A stretch of DNA of 64,000 nt, taken from assembly GCA_947652605.1 (NCBI GenBank), contig OX393580.1, positions 17,256,159 to 17,320,158 on the forward strand. The letters run 5' to 3'. The notes under the pieces were generated by a model. It was not told the DNA's origin and did no database searches. It was given only the letters and a program-made list of their open reading frames with translations. The DNA is from Elmis aenea (Eukaryota > Arthropoda > Insecta > Coleoptera > Elmidae). The translations under genes and the position numbers were made by a program. Below, piece by piece: positions 10,008 to 22,264 of this stretch (positions are counted from its first letter, which is position 1; each line of letters opens with the position of its first letter).

Positions 10008-11251
10008 CGAGGTGAGCGCCAAAATTTCCCGGCCTGACTATAAAAGAAGCTCAAACTTAAATTTTATTCTTCAATATTATCCCCCCCTGACATCAATACA
10101 CTTATTACATCGTTTTAGCAACAATTCGATACCCCTAAAAAAATATGCCTTCGGTTTGTCTACAAAATGTGCCCAAACTGCAGTCTTCGCCTCTTGGTTG
10201 GCACTGAAATGGTGCCCGCGAAGGTCGTTTTTCAAATTTCCAAACAGGTAATAATCGATGGGGGCCATATCTGGACTATACGGAGTGTGATCGATTTTTT
10301 CAAAACTGCAGTCGCGAATTGCGGCTTGAGCTATTCCAGCAGTGTGCACGGGGGCATTGTCGTGCAGTAAACGCACACCTCTGGTCAGTTTCCCACGTCT
10401 TTTCTCCCGAATATTTTGTCGTAATTTTTGCAGGAGTGCTGCATAATATTTCCCGTTGACTGTGAGAAGAATGCCCTCACAATCCCAAAAGATCGTAGCC
10501 ATCACCTTTTTTGTCGACTGACAGACCCTAAACTTTCTTGGCGGTGCTTCTCTTTTTGCCTCCATTCCATCGATTTTCTTTTGGACAAAGCATCATAGCA
10601 GAGAACCATGGTTTCTTCAACAATTATTGTCTTTAACGTGTCCACAAAATTTTCTCCATAGAACTCCACAGTGCTCCACCGAGCACATCCAACACGACGC
10701 TGGCCCTGAACTGCTGAGAGGTGTTTGGGGACCTACCTTGCACTAACTTTATTCATGCCTAACCGATCGTGGAGGACTCGGCGAATGCTTGTATCTGAAA
10801 GCCCAACATTTTTGATGGTTCTTTCACCAAGCGTCGATCGCCTAATACGAGTTCCTCAACAAGGGCAATCTTGTCGTCCATCACCACTTCCACAGTCCTT
10901 CCTGTTCTTGCATCATCTTCCAAGGATTTTTGCCCCATTCGAAACCGTTTTGAACAATCTTTTACCACAGAATAAGACGGGGAATTGTCCCCGTACACCC
11001 CATTCAGTCGAACTTTGATGCTTTGAGGAGAAAGACCTTCGCTAGTAAGAAATTTCATAACAGCTCGATACTTAATTTTTATGACTTCTGATAGTGATAA
11101 ACGAAAGACAGTTATAAGAAAGCTAATTGACATACAATTAATTTTTGTTTTTTTCAAGGCTAATATGACTTGAACCAATGTGTTAAAAAAATTTGACCCG
11201 CCTGCGATACCTAGATCTATGTCAGGCCGAGAAATTTTGGCGCTTAGCTCG
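10008..11251 (-). mobile_element. mariner transposon, full length but inactive
   Basis: A 1244-bp element bounded by TA (10006-10007 and 11252-11253). The left tip begins CGAGGTGAGCGCCAAAATTT and the reverse complement of the right tip CGAGCTAAGCGCCAAAATTT; similarity continues for about 31 bp (to GGCCTGAC). Length, TA target and inverted repeats match the mariner family. The transposase gene reads on the minus strand and is frameshifted. It moves by cut-and-paste in the nucleus when active; this copy is dead. Confidence 0.92.
10077..11100 (-). pseudogene. mariner transposase, frameshifted (DD34D type)
   Basis: The N-terminal part (about 11100 to 10759) carries the helix-turn-helix region with RAVMKFLTSEGLSPQSI, YGDNSPSYSVVKDCSKRF and SLEDDARTGR, as in mariner transposases. 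After at least one frameshift between 10759 and 10565, the C-terminal part (10565-10077) carries LLHDNAPVHTA and YSPDMAPIDYYLF. The Asp of HDN and the Asp of PID are separated by exactly 34 residues, the mariner D34D signature. The region that should hold the first catalytic Asp (normally GDE-T-W) reads VEET, so that Asp appears to be Glu. Frameshifts plus this change mean no active enzyme. The expected length is about 345 residues. The open frame extends upstream of the true start, which itself is not clearly an ATG. Confidence 0.9.
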
Positions 11252-11253
11252 TA

Positions 11254-12792
11254 TTTTTCTCGCCATCAATTTTTTTTTTTTTAATCAATGCGTGTGTCAA
11301 AGCTTGTCTTAGTTAAAGTTTTTTAACTTAAAGACTGGCAATTGTGCAAAGAATTTTCCAATTAGATTCAACGTAAAAGAAATAATTTATAAAATTATTT
11401 TTTCGCTTTTTGCACAACTCTACAAACAATTTTATCGTATTAAATATAATATCACATGACAATGCGTGAAAGCTCTGCGTTAAACTTACAACAATTCATT
11501 TCGTGAGATACTGATGTGGAATAACCGAAATAGTTTCTAATTCCGTTAGCTCAGAAGCATTAGCGAGATATTTCATGCCATGATAGACATTTGTTATAAT
11601 ACAGTTTTTGTAACATGCAATTTTAGGTATTTTATTTTGGGAATAATTTATGTATACATTAAAATTTTCCCTTAAATATGCATGCTTTAATTGACTTGTT
11701 TAGTTGAGATAACAATTTGAAAAATTTGTCTCTTTATCATTGTCTAAAACTCTGTGTATAGTTTTGCTACAAATAAAGTAGATTCAAGTTCTTTAACTTA
11801 AGTATAAAAAACAAGTTTAAAATTAGTCAATAAAGGGTTGAGTTTAAAATTTGACAATTTTGTTTTCACTTATGTGAAATAAAATGGTAGATAATCCTTT
11901 TGGTCATAAGTAAATAATTGATTGTTTAACAAACAATATGTTCAAATTTAGTTTTTATAAAAACGAGTATTTTATTTTATTTTTTTGTTTTGTTTTGAGA
12001 TATGCAAAGACATCTTAAAGAGCTGATAGATTGTGTATAAAAAGAAATATGTTGGTTGTAGAATTTTAGAGAATTTAAACAATGCGTTCGTACAGTCCTA
12101 TGCATGACGCCATGGCGTGACCCACCAAAATTATTTATCAAATTTTGTATCTTTAAGTATAAACTTCATAGTAACTTAACTGCGTGCATGTATGAAAACC
12201 GGGAAGTAAGAAAGGGCATAATCATAACCTCGCCTGACTAAATTTACCAGAAGAATCGTTTTAATGTAAATTTCCTCCGTGCTAAGTCACGAATGTAATA
12301 ATTATCAAAATTTTTGAACACCAGATCATAAACTACGAATATCTAGAAAAATTATTTCAGTGAATTTTTATGATTCTGGACCACGAATAAGAAATGATGG
12401 AAGGAAGTTGTTTTTTAATGATTTGATTCAAAGCGAATATTTCATTAATGAAATCTTTCGCCCGAGGTGTTGTGAAAAAATTATGGGTTGGGTTGGTTGC
12501 GTAACATGCAAGAAAACCATTACTGGTGAATTTACATACTTCAATCTCGTTTTTTTATGTGTTTGGGTATAATAAAAACTGCAAGTTGCATACGAAAGTG
12601 TATTTAATGGTAATTAACCACAAAGTGGAGTACAAAAAAATTAATAGCAAAGAATAAACAATAAAGTTACATTTTTGTAGAGCACTTTTAGGGAGGATGT
12701 TGTTATCTTACACCCTAAAGTAAACAACTAACTTCACACCAATTTGTGCAAATATTGTTCCTCTTAATTAAAAAAAAAATCAGTATAAATTT
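11254..12792. other. No recognisable gene
   Basis: AT-rich DNA without detectable element ends. A 70-codon plus-strand frame at 12360 has no family resemblance. Confidence 0.45.
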
Positions 12793-12804
12793 ATATCTCT
12801 CGAT

Positions 12805-13165
12805 GTAGGCATCAGAGCACCACAGGAATCGTCACAGCACACCGTGAGCTAAACAAACACTTCTACACAATAGGGCTCTCAGAGACCGATATATGCAGAG
12901 GATGTGATGAAGAAGAAGAATGCCAGTGTGAAGGTTTCACACTCTAGCGGCGTGGACTTCTAGGATGGCAAAAGCCAACAAAAAGAGTTAAGAAAAACAA
13001 AGAAAATCCTGGAGTTTTTCAAACACATAGGACTTCTTTAAGGGGCTATCACCAGAGGGTACAATAGACCAAAAGGTCGCAGTACAGAAACCCGAAAGGG
13101 GACCACCTCCGTGGAAATAATAATAATAAAAATATTAATAAAAATAATAATAATAATAATAATAA
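12805..13165 (+). mobile_element. 5'-truncated non-LTR retrotransposon 3' end
   Basis: In one frame the left part reads ELNKHFYTIGLSETDICRGC then DEEEE, which matches the RNase H-to-zinc-knuckle tail of I/R1/Jockey-like ORF2 proteins (usual form: H-L-x2-I/M-G-L-x5-C-R-x-C-x-E-E-E). It is followed by a short 3' UTR ending in NPKGGPPPW-like codons and an (AAT)n tail at about 13125-13165. ATATCTCTCGAT (12793-12804) and ATATCTGTCGAT (13166-13177) form an 11 of 12 target duplication. That duplication, the truncation and the A-rich tail together show target-primed reverse transcription. The fragment is too short to place to a clade. Confidence 0.8.
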
Positions 13166-13177
13166 ATATCTGTCGAT

Positions 13178-14108
13178 ATTTTGGTATGTCTTAAACGTAT
13201 AAAGAGATTTTTGTTTACAATTAAAAGCTAAGGACAATCTAATTAGTTTTAAATAATTTATATGTAATGGTATTACGCAAATAACATTAGTATGCAAATT
13301 TACAATATTGCTGGTAATTTGGAAATAAATTTAATTAAAAATGACTGTTATCGCTCGATTTGACTATTGCAACTTAGAATGTGATTTCGCAATAAACAAA
13401 AACTATCATGTAACCACATCGAAAAATTACATCAACCAATTATGAACGCATTTTACAATATCCTAAGTCTAGTATAATATCAACAAGACCTCAAAAACTG
13501 TGTATTTGAGGTTAACAAAAGTGGGTGAACTCAATTATTTATTTGTTGATTTAATTAATCTAAGAATGTAAGTAATTTTGAACTGTTACTATTTATTTTC
13601 TTTACCATAACAAAAATATTGTATAAAAGCAATTGTTAAGCACAAATTTGAAGCTTCACAGTTTTGAAAATCCTGCAATACGCTTTTTTCCATTCAGCTA
13701 TCTTTGCATGTTATGCTTATGATAAAAATTCGCGATATTAATCAAGTGCACGTTGAATACAAAAATAAAAGTTGACGATCTATCCCAAAACTATATACCC
13801 CGTTTTTATGACGCCATTTTAAGACCAACATGATTTTTACATAAATATGCCAAATTTTACTGTTCTTGGACGATAAAAATAAAAATTATGAAGAAAAATA
13901 TAAAAAGTATTGCGATAAATCAAAGTTTTAAGAGTTATGAGCGCACTGGATTTTTACACACAGCATATTTGAGCGTGCGTTACAGCACCTAGTCGTTTGT
14001 TTCTTTTAAATCGCACTTAATTCATTTAACACCTCAATTGTATAAACCGATCGATTTATGGAAATAAAATATTATAATAACAGCAATATAAGTAAAACAA
14101 TAGAGGCA
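13178..14108. other. No recognisable gene
   Basis: AT-rich sequence. I see no supported feature. Confidence 0.45.
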
Positions 14109-14718
14109 GGGGAGACCGAGGATGAAAGTAACACAGGTAGGGTAACTGCTACAGTTATTGGCCTTAGTGTAGTTATTGGCATAGTCTGCATTTAATCGCA
14201 TATAATAAGAATTCTAAATAAATTTAGGGGATTCTGTTTATTGGTTTGCAAACTTTAATCATTTTTGTTTAAAACTAGTAACTTATTTTGTAATAGTGTT
14301 GGTAACAAAAATAAAAAAACATATTTATCCAGAGCTTGTTGCAGTCACAAGTAAGAAAGGGCGCGGTAAACGTGAACACCTTAAGGTGAGGGTCAATTTT
14401 GAATAGCTTATTTTATTATCAATTATTGGTTGGCAAAATAATATTACAAACTCTATAACCTTATTGCACTATAAAGTGACAAAAATACATAATTCTGTGG
14501 CTACAGTTGCAATAATCGATTTATTTAAAGGGCGGCTAACAATTGGATCATAAAAATCTGAAAAACTATAGTTATTGGCATAGGCGGCCAATAACTAGTA
14601 CACCTAAATTCTGCCTAGATTCAGTTATTAACCGTGGCCAATAACTAAAGTATTGTATGCCAATAACTATACACAGTGTAAAATTTACCGGCAAATTTAA
14701 ATTGTAAATTTCCTGAAA

Positions 14719-15154
14719 ATGCCAAAAGTAAAACGAAGTTGTTTTTATAAAAAAAAATACAATAAGAACGATATTGAATAAGCATTAGACCATTAGAGGC
14801 TGTAAAAATGGAATATCTAAACGAGAAGCTTCGAAGATGTATAATGTTCCTAGGGCCACATCGCAGTTCTGCCTTTGCGAAAAATTTGTTAAAGAACGCC
14901 ATGGTCCTTCTTCAGTACTGACTCATTCCAAAGAAGCTATAATTGTGGCCTGGCTAGAAGAAAGCAAAAAAAAAGGTTTTTCCAAACGATTTGACGATAT
15001 TAAGCTATCCGTTAAAAAGTTTCTAGAGGATTCTAAAAGAGAAACCTTGTTCAAAACCAATACACCTGGAAAAGGATGGTTTAAGTCATTCTTGTCGCGG
15101 CATCCGCCCATAGCAATAAGAAAAGAAAATAATAAAAAAACTAAAATTACTTAA
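14719..15154 (+). pseudogene. Pogo-type transposase N-terminal DNA-binding region
   Basis: From ATG at 14719 the frame reads MPKVKRSCFYKKKYNKNDIE, then is broken by stops and a frameshift. From 14837 it continues MYNVPRATSQFCLCEKFV..., KERHGPSSVL, ...KGFSKRFDDIKLSVKKFL... and TPGKGWFKSFLSRHP. The order is that of pogo/CENP-B-like proteins: an N-terminal psq/HTH motif, then the CENPB-type second HTH (consensus G-P-x5-E-E-x2-L-V-x-W-L and P-G-x-x-W-x-x-x-F-L-x-R-H-P). It would bind the subterminal repeats. The sequence stops at the end of the second HTH where the DDE domain should begin. Confidence 0.8.
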
Positions 15155-15473
15155 ACAAAAATCAAACAAAGTTCAAATAGTATCAAATGTGCTAATAAGT
15201 GATAATTTAAAATTGCCAATAACTAAATTGAGTGATAATAGTAAAAATATTAAAGTAATCAAAGAAAAGAAGAGAGAAGTTCATGTCAAAGATTTATTTA
15301 AAAATTTTGATATTGACCAAGAGATTGAGGAACAACCTAGTGAAAACAATATTCAAAACGAATTTTTAAATAACAAAGTTGTCTTTGGTATATGTTTTAC
15401 TTGTTGCTATAATATTAATAGCAACAATTTTGGAATAACATGTAACACATGTTGCAGAAATTGTATCACCTGA
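15155..15473 (+). pseudogene. Pogo transposase C-terminal tail, Cys-rich
   Basis: Directly after the DNA-binding part, in a shifted frame, an open stretch (15189-15473) contains a basic/acidic linker (VIKEKKREVHVKDLFKNFDI) and ends in a Cys-rich motif: C-x2-C-C-...-C-x2-C-C-x2-C. Pogo-like proteins often end in such zinc-binding tails. Roughly 300 catalytic residues that should lie between are missing, so this is read as the far side of an internal deletion. Exact junction not resolved. Confidence 0.55.
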
Positions 15474-16913
15474 GATGTACCTATATTAAAATACAAAAAA
15501 ATTTCGGATAAAGGATTCACATGTAGAACATGTCAATCAAAGACTGTGTAAATAAGAAAAAAGAAGAAAAGTGTAAGACTGAAACTTTGAAATAGAAAAA
15601 AGAATTTATTTTTACTGTGTTCAAATATGATATTTTTAGTTACCCTATTAGCCTTTATGTAAAAGACAAGTTTATAATAGAATTTACTTTAAGTTAAAAT
15701 AAAATTTTGTGTACCCAAACCCTATTTATTTATTAGAAATTATTTTCTCTGGTATCTTTAAATGCACAGTTACAAGAAAACAATAAATATTGTTATTATT
15801 TTGTGAGAAATTTTGAAAATAAGTAACAATTATTGTGAATGCCAATAACTGGTACATGCAGGGCCAATAACTACGAAAGACATGCCAATAACTACAAACT
15901 GCGTAGTGTTTTAAAAATAATTAATTTTTACTATTAAAAACTTATGATAAGTACATCAAATTCGAATTTTATATATGAAAATAAGTTTATTGGTCTACAC
16001 CACAGTTCAGTTTTTATATTTTAATATCGAAAAATTAATTAATTATCTCACTTGCAATATGAAATTTTGCTTAAGGGGGCCAATAACTATAGCAGTTACC
16101 CTAGGTTGTAACAGTACCTATAGTTTCTTTAATTTTTGTTATATGTCGCCCTAAGGGCTTTAGCAATGTTCATTTACATCCACCTCCCTTCCTACATTGC
16201 TACACAGCCAGAGTCACTGTTTTCCGCCTAAAAGTTATTGCGTTGTGTCACCGGTCGAGTGACTTTTAGGCGATCTCTAAAAGAGGAACTAAAAAGTACC
16301 TAGATTATTATGTCTAAATTTTGTTGGATATTGGTGGGTGCAATACAATTTGACGTTGGAATCGTGGTTAATTTTGGATTCCTCTCTATTTGTTTTGTGT
16401 AGACTTGTGGTCAAAATTAACAGTGTTACAACCAAACCCAATCAATCAATGTTTTCTCTTGCAAATGTTCACTCTTAGCTCATAATTGGTGCCTTTCTTC
16501 GTAGATAAGAACATACAAAACTTTTCGGATTAATTTTCCAATTTGTTGTATTTCTTTGTTTTACATTTTTGGATATTTTTATTTTGCTTATGTGTATTTT
16601 GGAATCAAATATTAATTTTGTTGATGAATAATAATATATTTACCCACAACTTATGAGCTGTGTAAATTATTTTGCCGTTACAACTTACCCCGAGCATTGT
16701 TACTTTTAGCCCCAACGTTGAGGTTGGAAGTAACAGCTGTCATACTACAGAAAAAAACAAATTTCTCACATATGAACACATATTAAATAAGTATCTTGGA
16801 AGGAAGACAAATGTCCAGTCTATCATGAAATCTATTTGGATGTAAAAAACTTGTTATACTCTATAAGAAATTAAATAAAAACAAAAAAAAATTAATTTCA
16901 TCCCCGGTCTCCC

Positions 16914-18965
16914 ATACTGCGTTATTACGGATTTGGGCAGGCCGCTCGATAGGTGCGCGCACTGTCTTCGGTATATAGAAAATTACGGTAAAACAAAGCA
17001 ATTTTTAAACGACAAATAATTTTTTAGACTCTAATAATTAATTATATTCAAACAATGTCGTGTTTGAAAGACTCAATAGCTATTATTTTTTGAGAATTAC
17101 AAAATGTATGCAGTTATCTGCATTCGGTAATGCACCTTGGCTATTAAAGTCTATCGATTACCGTTTTATGACCATATTATTCTTTTGAACTTTAATTTTT
17201 ATCCTTAAAAATGTAATGCTGACAGAAAATGGCACTTTAGATTCTTCGGATTTCACTTTGTGCATTGGAGCCATTGACTTGTTCACGCGTTAGTTGTTCC
17301 CAGCATAGATCAAATGTTTATTGGTTTTAGTGTTGCTCAATTATTTCTTAGGAACATTTAGTTTTATGTGTATTTGTAAGAGAGGTATGCGCTAACGAGA
17401 CTGATCTGGCTCCTTAATTGGTCTTAACGAAATTGCTAGAGCTGCTTTTTGTTTTTATAATAATCGGGAGGCATATATTACAATTAATTGATAGCAGAAA
17501 TGGGTAAATTTCAATAAAAATACTTGACGCCAAGTCGAATATTTTATTTTATTGTGAAAAATTAAAAACAAAAACGCCGGTATATAAAAATTTTGGCCTT
17601 ATCTATGTGACTATCAAGACTTTATCTATGACTAGATGTCTGATGGTCTTTATGTTATCAGCAAATTAAACAGGAGCTTGAATTTTAATAACAAAATCAG
17701 GTTTGTGCAGAAATTTTAATGTAAAAGCAAATTTTATGACACTGACGTAAAGAAGTGCAAGCTTGCTCAATAAGCCCTAAATAGTGACTCAGATACCGTT
17801 AACGGTTTTTTGCTTGAAAAAATGAAGTGAGTTTGTGGAATTAATAATTATAACACAATAAAATTTGAAGAGTATATTTCTGCTAATATTTTGTTGTCTG
17901 ACTATGGGGTATCAGTTTAAAACTTGTACCGTCTCATTTGCATATAATTTGTTAACAACTGTGTCCGAAACATGGGCTATAAAAACTCGCAAATCGCGCC
18001 TAATTTCAGATTATGCTAAATGTAGCTTAGCACAACTGAGTCTATTAGAATTTTATGTCTTGCACAACCTTCCTTAACGACAATGTTAAAATCAAAAAGC
18101 GACTTTATCTTCCATGCACGGTTTTAACAATTTATTTCAACTATTAAACAAATGTAATAAATATAAATTGAATTGGCGACAGGTAGATAATTAAACATTT
18201 TATTACGTATGGAAAATATATAGTTATTTATCTAGTTTGTTATAGTAAAATATTTGATGTCAGTTGTCAAATATTTTCAAAATGTAATAAATTTCGTTAT
18301 TTATTGTAATCCACGGTAGGTTGATTTTATGTCGTTTTTGATTGAACGGAGTTACGTGGATAGTTGTTATCTGATTGGTCAATCGAAACCTATTTAATAA
18401 ACAATAATAGAAAACCTAATTAGAGCTACAAAATTCTTTGCATGAAAAAAAACTGCCACAAATATAATTTAACTAAAGTTATGTAATTGTTAATGTACTG
18501 ATTATTGTTATTGTTTAACAGATTTCATTTGAATATTCATGTATTTTTTTTATTACGAACAACAATCAACACAAATAAAACGACTTTGTTTGTTTATAAA
18601 GCATATTTATTAACTCAAGACCATAAATAGACATCAAAAATTTGTTTAAAATGCAAGCAAGTGTACCGAAAAGTCATTAAGACTGTTATTGATTGTTGAA
18701 CTATTTTAAAGTTAAGTCAAGATGAAATATTTTCAGTTTGAATTAATTCTCAAGGCTGTATAGAGATCCTATTTTATAAAGGTTTAAACTATATAATTTA
18801 TTACCAGCTACAATTTACCAAATTAATATTAATCGTACAAAATTATGCAAACTGTATTGTAGCAAAAATCAAATGCTAAATTATTCTCATGCATGATTAT
18901 TTTTTAATTCAGGAATGTACAATCTTTGTTAATGTATGGCATTTTTATATTCGTGGTTTCTTGTA
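16914..18965. other. No recognisable gene
   Basis: AT-rich with a brief GC-richer patch near 16935-16975. No coding resemblance found. Confidence 0.45.
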
Positions 18966-20914
18966 TACCGGGCTAACTGAGTTCTGGTACCTACACCCTC
19001 TTTTTCTTTAGTTTTGATTTTAGACAAATGAAATTTTAAATATGAGATATGTCCAAGAAACTGAATTATTTACACAGATGTACACAATATACTGTTGCAC
19101 TCCGGTTTCGCCGAAATACCCTAACTTTGTTTTTCTAAATGGAGCACCCTATATATTTTTACATTTTTGGAAATCTTGAATACAGCTACATCATTTTGGT
19201 TAATTTTTATAACCTGAAATAATTTTTGGACGGAAATGTATTCTTTTATTAAGTGGTCCATGACCTGCATAAATTGAATTTTAATTTGTCTACATGTTGT
19301 GTCCGAAATATGTTTTCGTACATTTTAACTAACATTTAGGTTATTTTAATCGGCTTTGAAGGTTGCAGTATCAGTTTTTTGAAAGAAAGTCAATTTTTTT
19401 TTAAATGAAACGGTAGTGGTACATGCGGTTATTTAAATAAAATAATTTCTAACGAATGCAAGCAACGATACCAATAACTTATATTTTTGTTGAAAGACTG
19501 CTTCAAAAACTTAAAATGTATTAAAAACAGGAAATCCTGTTAATAGCAGTAAGTATACTGTGCCTAACTGCAACAAAACAAATGATCATCTTTTATGTTT
19601 AACTACTATATTTATTTAATAAAAAAATATAAACTTTTTCATAATAACTAGTTGCAATTAACCACAGTATACTACGATTAACAGGATATGTTAATAAGTT
19701 TTTATAATATTTTAAGTTTTTGAAGCAGCCTTCCCACGTTTCCACACAAATGTAAGCTATTGGTATTGTTAAATTCTTCAGAAAGTACTCTATATAAAAA
19801 ACCACATGGGGAACCCTGGGCAGAACGGACACTTTAATATACTTATAAATACCTAGTTGTAATTTATTCATTTAAGGTAGGAAAAATCTGAAAATTTGTA
19901 TTTGTATTCTCTGTTTATTCGTTTTTTAAAATTTCATTACAAAATAAGAAATAATCCTAAACTATATAGTGTACATTCAGAAAGAAAAAAAAACGGTCCA
20001 TTCTGCCCCGGGGTTGGGGCAGAAAGGACCTTCTTTGCAAAATTGTTTAATTTGTTAAAAAGAGTCAAAGTAGTCATAGTAGAACGTAATTAAGCTTATT
20101 ATTCGAATAACGTAATAATAATAATAATAATAATGTAGATTTCTAAGATATATGCTTAACAAACTTAAAATTAATTAAACATAAAAAATTTAAAAAAATA
20201 TTTTTATTATTTGGCGTCTGTTAAATCATAGATAGTGTCAACAGAAAGTTACAGTACAAGAAACACATTTAGAAAAAAAATAAGAAAGAAAAATCGGACA
20301 TGGGGCGGAATGGAACCTCGATTCGTCGTGTCCCGATCCGTCCTGCCCCATCCCTTGAAGTTAGGTACAGTTCAGATTGCTCAGAATTGTCTATGAAATA
20401 TACAACAGTAAATACACAGGAACGTAGCCCAATACTCGTAGTTTAAGGATATATCAAGAAAAAATGTAATGAAACTAAAGTTTTTGCTTAGGGTAAATGT
20501 GGGTGAGATGGCCCTAAGGGTGAGATGACTCTGCCTTGTATATAGCAGACCTAATCAAATTTCCTGCTATTTAAAGGTGGGATCGTGATCAGTGTTGACT
20601 AGCCGAGTTATATTTTCTGTTTGCTTGCATTGAAATACGAAATTAGGTACGTTATTTGTGATATAAAAAGTGAATACGTTCAAAAATTTTTAGAACGTTG
20701 TCTAGTTTATAATTTATTTACATTAAAAACAAAAAGAATGAATTTTTATCGATGCACGTGTTAATATGATATTTAGAGGTTAGGTTTGTAATCTCGTGTG
20801 AAGACATTACTATACCGCTTATGAAAAAAAACAGGTGGGTCATCTCTCCCTTAGTCTCGGGATAGATGGCTCTATTTTTTGGGGGATAGTTGACCCATTA
20901 TAAAATTGAGCATA

Positions 20915-21468
20915 ATGCCTAATCCGTAATATTTTTTAAAAAGAAAAATTGCTAACAACAGAGGATTATAGAAAAATGAACAACTTGTAGAGGCCACTGA
21001 TGCAGTCCGAAGTGGCAGAATGGGTGTGAATGCTGCCTCTAGAAACTTTGGCATCCCGGCTCCTACGTTGAGAAGACGAATGAAGAATAATGACTTGTCT
21101 ACGAAGACTTTAGGGCCACCTTCTTTACTGGGTACAGAAAATGAGGTGAAACTTAAAGCTCATGTCAAAAAGTTGCAAAAATACGGTTTTTCACCAACAC
21201 GTGAGTGTTTAAGATCCATGGCATTCCATTTAGCCGAAAATTTGGGTATAAACCACAAATTTAACAAGAACAAAGAATTGGCTGGATATGACTGGTTGCA
21301 CATGTATTTAAAACGACACCAAGACCTCAGTGTTCGAAAATCCGAAGGTGTTTCGTTGGCTCGCTGCCAAGGAATGAATAAAGCAGAAGTTGAGGCGTAC
21401 TTCCAACTTTTACAAGAAACCTTACTTGAAAATGACCTTATGAACAAACCGGTGAACATATTTAATAT
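20915..21468 (+). pseudogene. Pogo/Tigger-like transposase, N-terminal half
   Basis: Starting at ATG 20915 (MPNP) and reading through two stops, the frame gives an ANNRGL-stop-KNEQLVEATDAVRSGRMGVN psq-type helix-turn-helix. The stop at 20969-20971 stands where a Trp is usual. It continues ASRNFGIPAPTLRRRMK, then a CENPB-like region with GFSPTRECLRSMAF, GYDWLHMYLKRHQDLSVRK and VEAYFQLLQETL, ending at NKPVNIFN. The next residues, the DETG of the first catalytic Asp, continue at 29253 on the other side of the LTR element. The protein would bind the terminal repeats of the transposon. Stops show it was already inactive when the LTR element arrived, or decayed after. Confidence 0.85.
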
Positions 21469-22060
21469 TGTCGCGCTAGTGAATCACATCTCATAAAACG
21501 CTTATGCTAATCTACCAACTTTAATAGTTTAGACCATGTTGGTTGTGGTATTGGTTAAGAGGTTTAGATCGTTCGGTTTTGGAACGACTTATATGATGTC
21601 ATCTGCACACGCGTAGTGTTTTGTAAAATGCGTTATTTTGGAAAATGTCGAGGTCGACAAACAAATTGTTATTTCATTGAAAATGTCAAGGTTAACAAAT
21701 AACTTGTTATTTGACATTGATCCAATAACCACATCCTGATTTTGGTCAAATTGTTTATTAACAATAGTTTTAACAAAACATGTTATTGTAAAATTAAGCC
21801 TTGAATCTTGGTATAAAAGAAGCCCAAAAATACACAGGAAGATCAGAATCTAATGTCGATTCATGGTGTATCTCTGGGCTCCGACCAAGTGAAAATAACC
21901 ATGTATTTCTTCATGTTATCCTTCATGTAAGTTGTTTTACTTATTAATAAACTTGTTGTTATATTTCAAACTGTTGTGCTTAATGGCTTAACCCCCTGAT
22001 CCCGAATCGTTGATGTACCTCTCAACCGTTACTACGGTACTGCAAAGGCCGTATGTAACA
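21469..22060 (+). repeat. 5' long terminal repeat
   Basis: 592 bp, identical by eye to the copy at 28660-29251. A TATAAAA box lies at 21812-21818 and an AATAAA signal at 21946-21951, giving a likely U3-R-U5 order. The interior begins TATAGTGGAGGCGC; TGG at 22066 is the expected distance from the LTR for a tRNA primer-binding site, but I cannot name the tRNA. Confidence 0.92.
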
Positions 22061-22264
22061 TATAGTGGAGGCGCTTGGCTTTTCTAGGAAAAATTCTTCA
22101 TAATTTTTCCCGTTAGCGAAAGTTAATTTGTCTGGTAACCTTTTCAAAGCCTAAAATCAATCTGACTTCAACGCCCCTGTGTGTCATTGGCATCGTCAAC
22201 CATCATTTTCCACTGTAGTGTTTTCATTGGTTCACTATTCGCTAACGAAATTCAAACCCCCATA

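Larger units (their letters stand above)
14150..16101 (+). mobile_element. Pogo/Tigger-like transposon, internally deleted
   Basis: The tips GGGTAACTGCTACAGTTATT and its inverted counterpart (right end GCTATAGCAGTTACCC-like, 1 mismatch over 24 bp) are flanked by TA on both sides (14148-14149 and 16102-16103). Subterminal regions hold many copies of GCCAATAACT in both orientations (for example near 14570-14675 and 15838-15895), probably binding sites for the transposase DNA-binding domain. The coding region keeps the N-terminal DNA-binding part and a Cys-rich C-terminus but lacks the catalytic DDE core. 1952 bp. Confidence 0.88.
14109..16913. mobile_element. Pogo-like MITE split by a second pogo element
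   Basis: The left end GGGGAGACCGAGGATGAAA and the reverse complement of the right end GGGAGACCGGGGATGAAA are inverted repeats. Removing the nested element at 14150-16101 leaves roughly 850 bp with repeated GTAAC-containing motifs (GTTACAACTTACCCC, GTTACTTTTAGCCCC) near the right end and a hairpin CGCCTAAAAGT / ACTTTTAGGCG at 16226-16275. No coding sequence. The pogo-like label is inferred from the subterminal style; the target duplication is unclear. Confidence 0.5.

Noticed and set aside
13120..13165. Stand-alone AAT microsatellite
   Set aside because: It is the 3' tail of the non-LTR fragment, enclosed by the target duplication.
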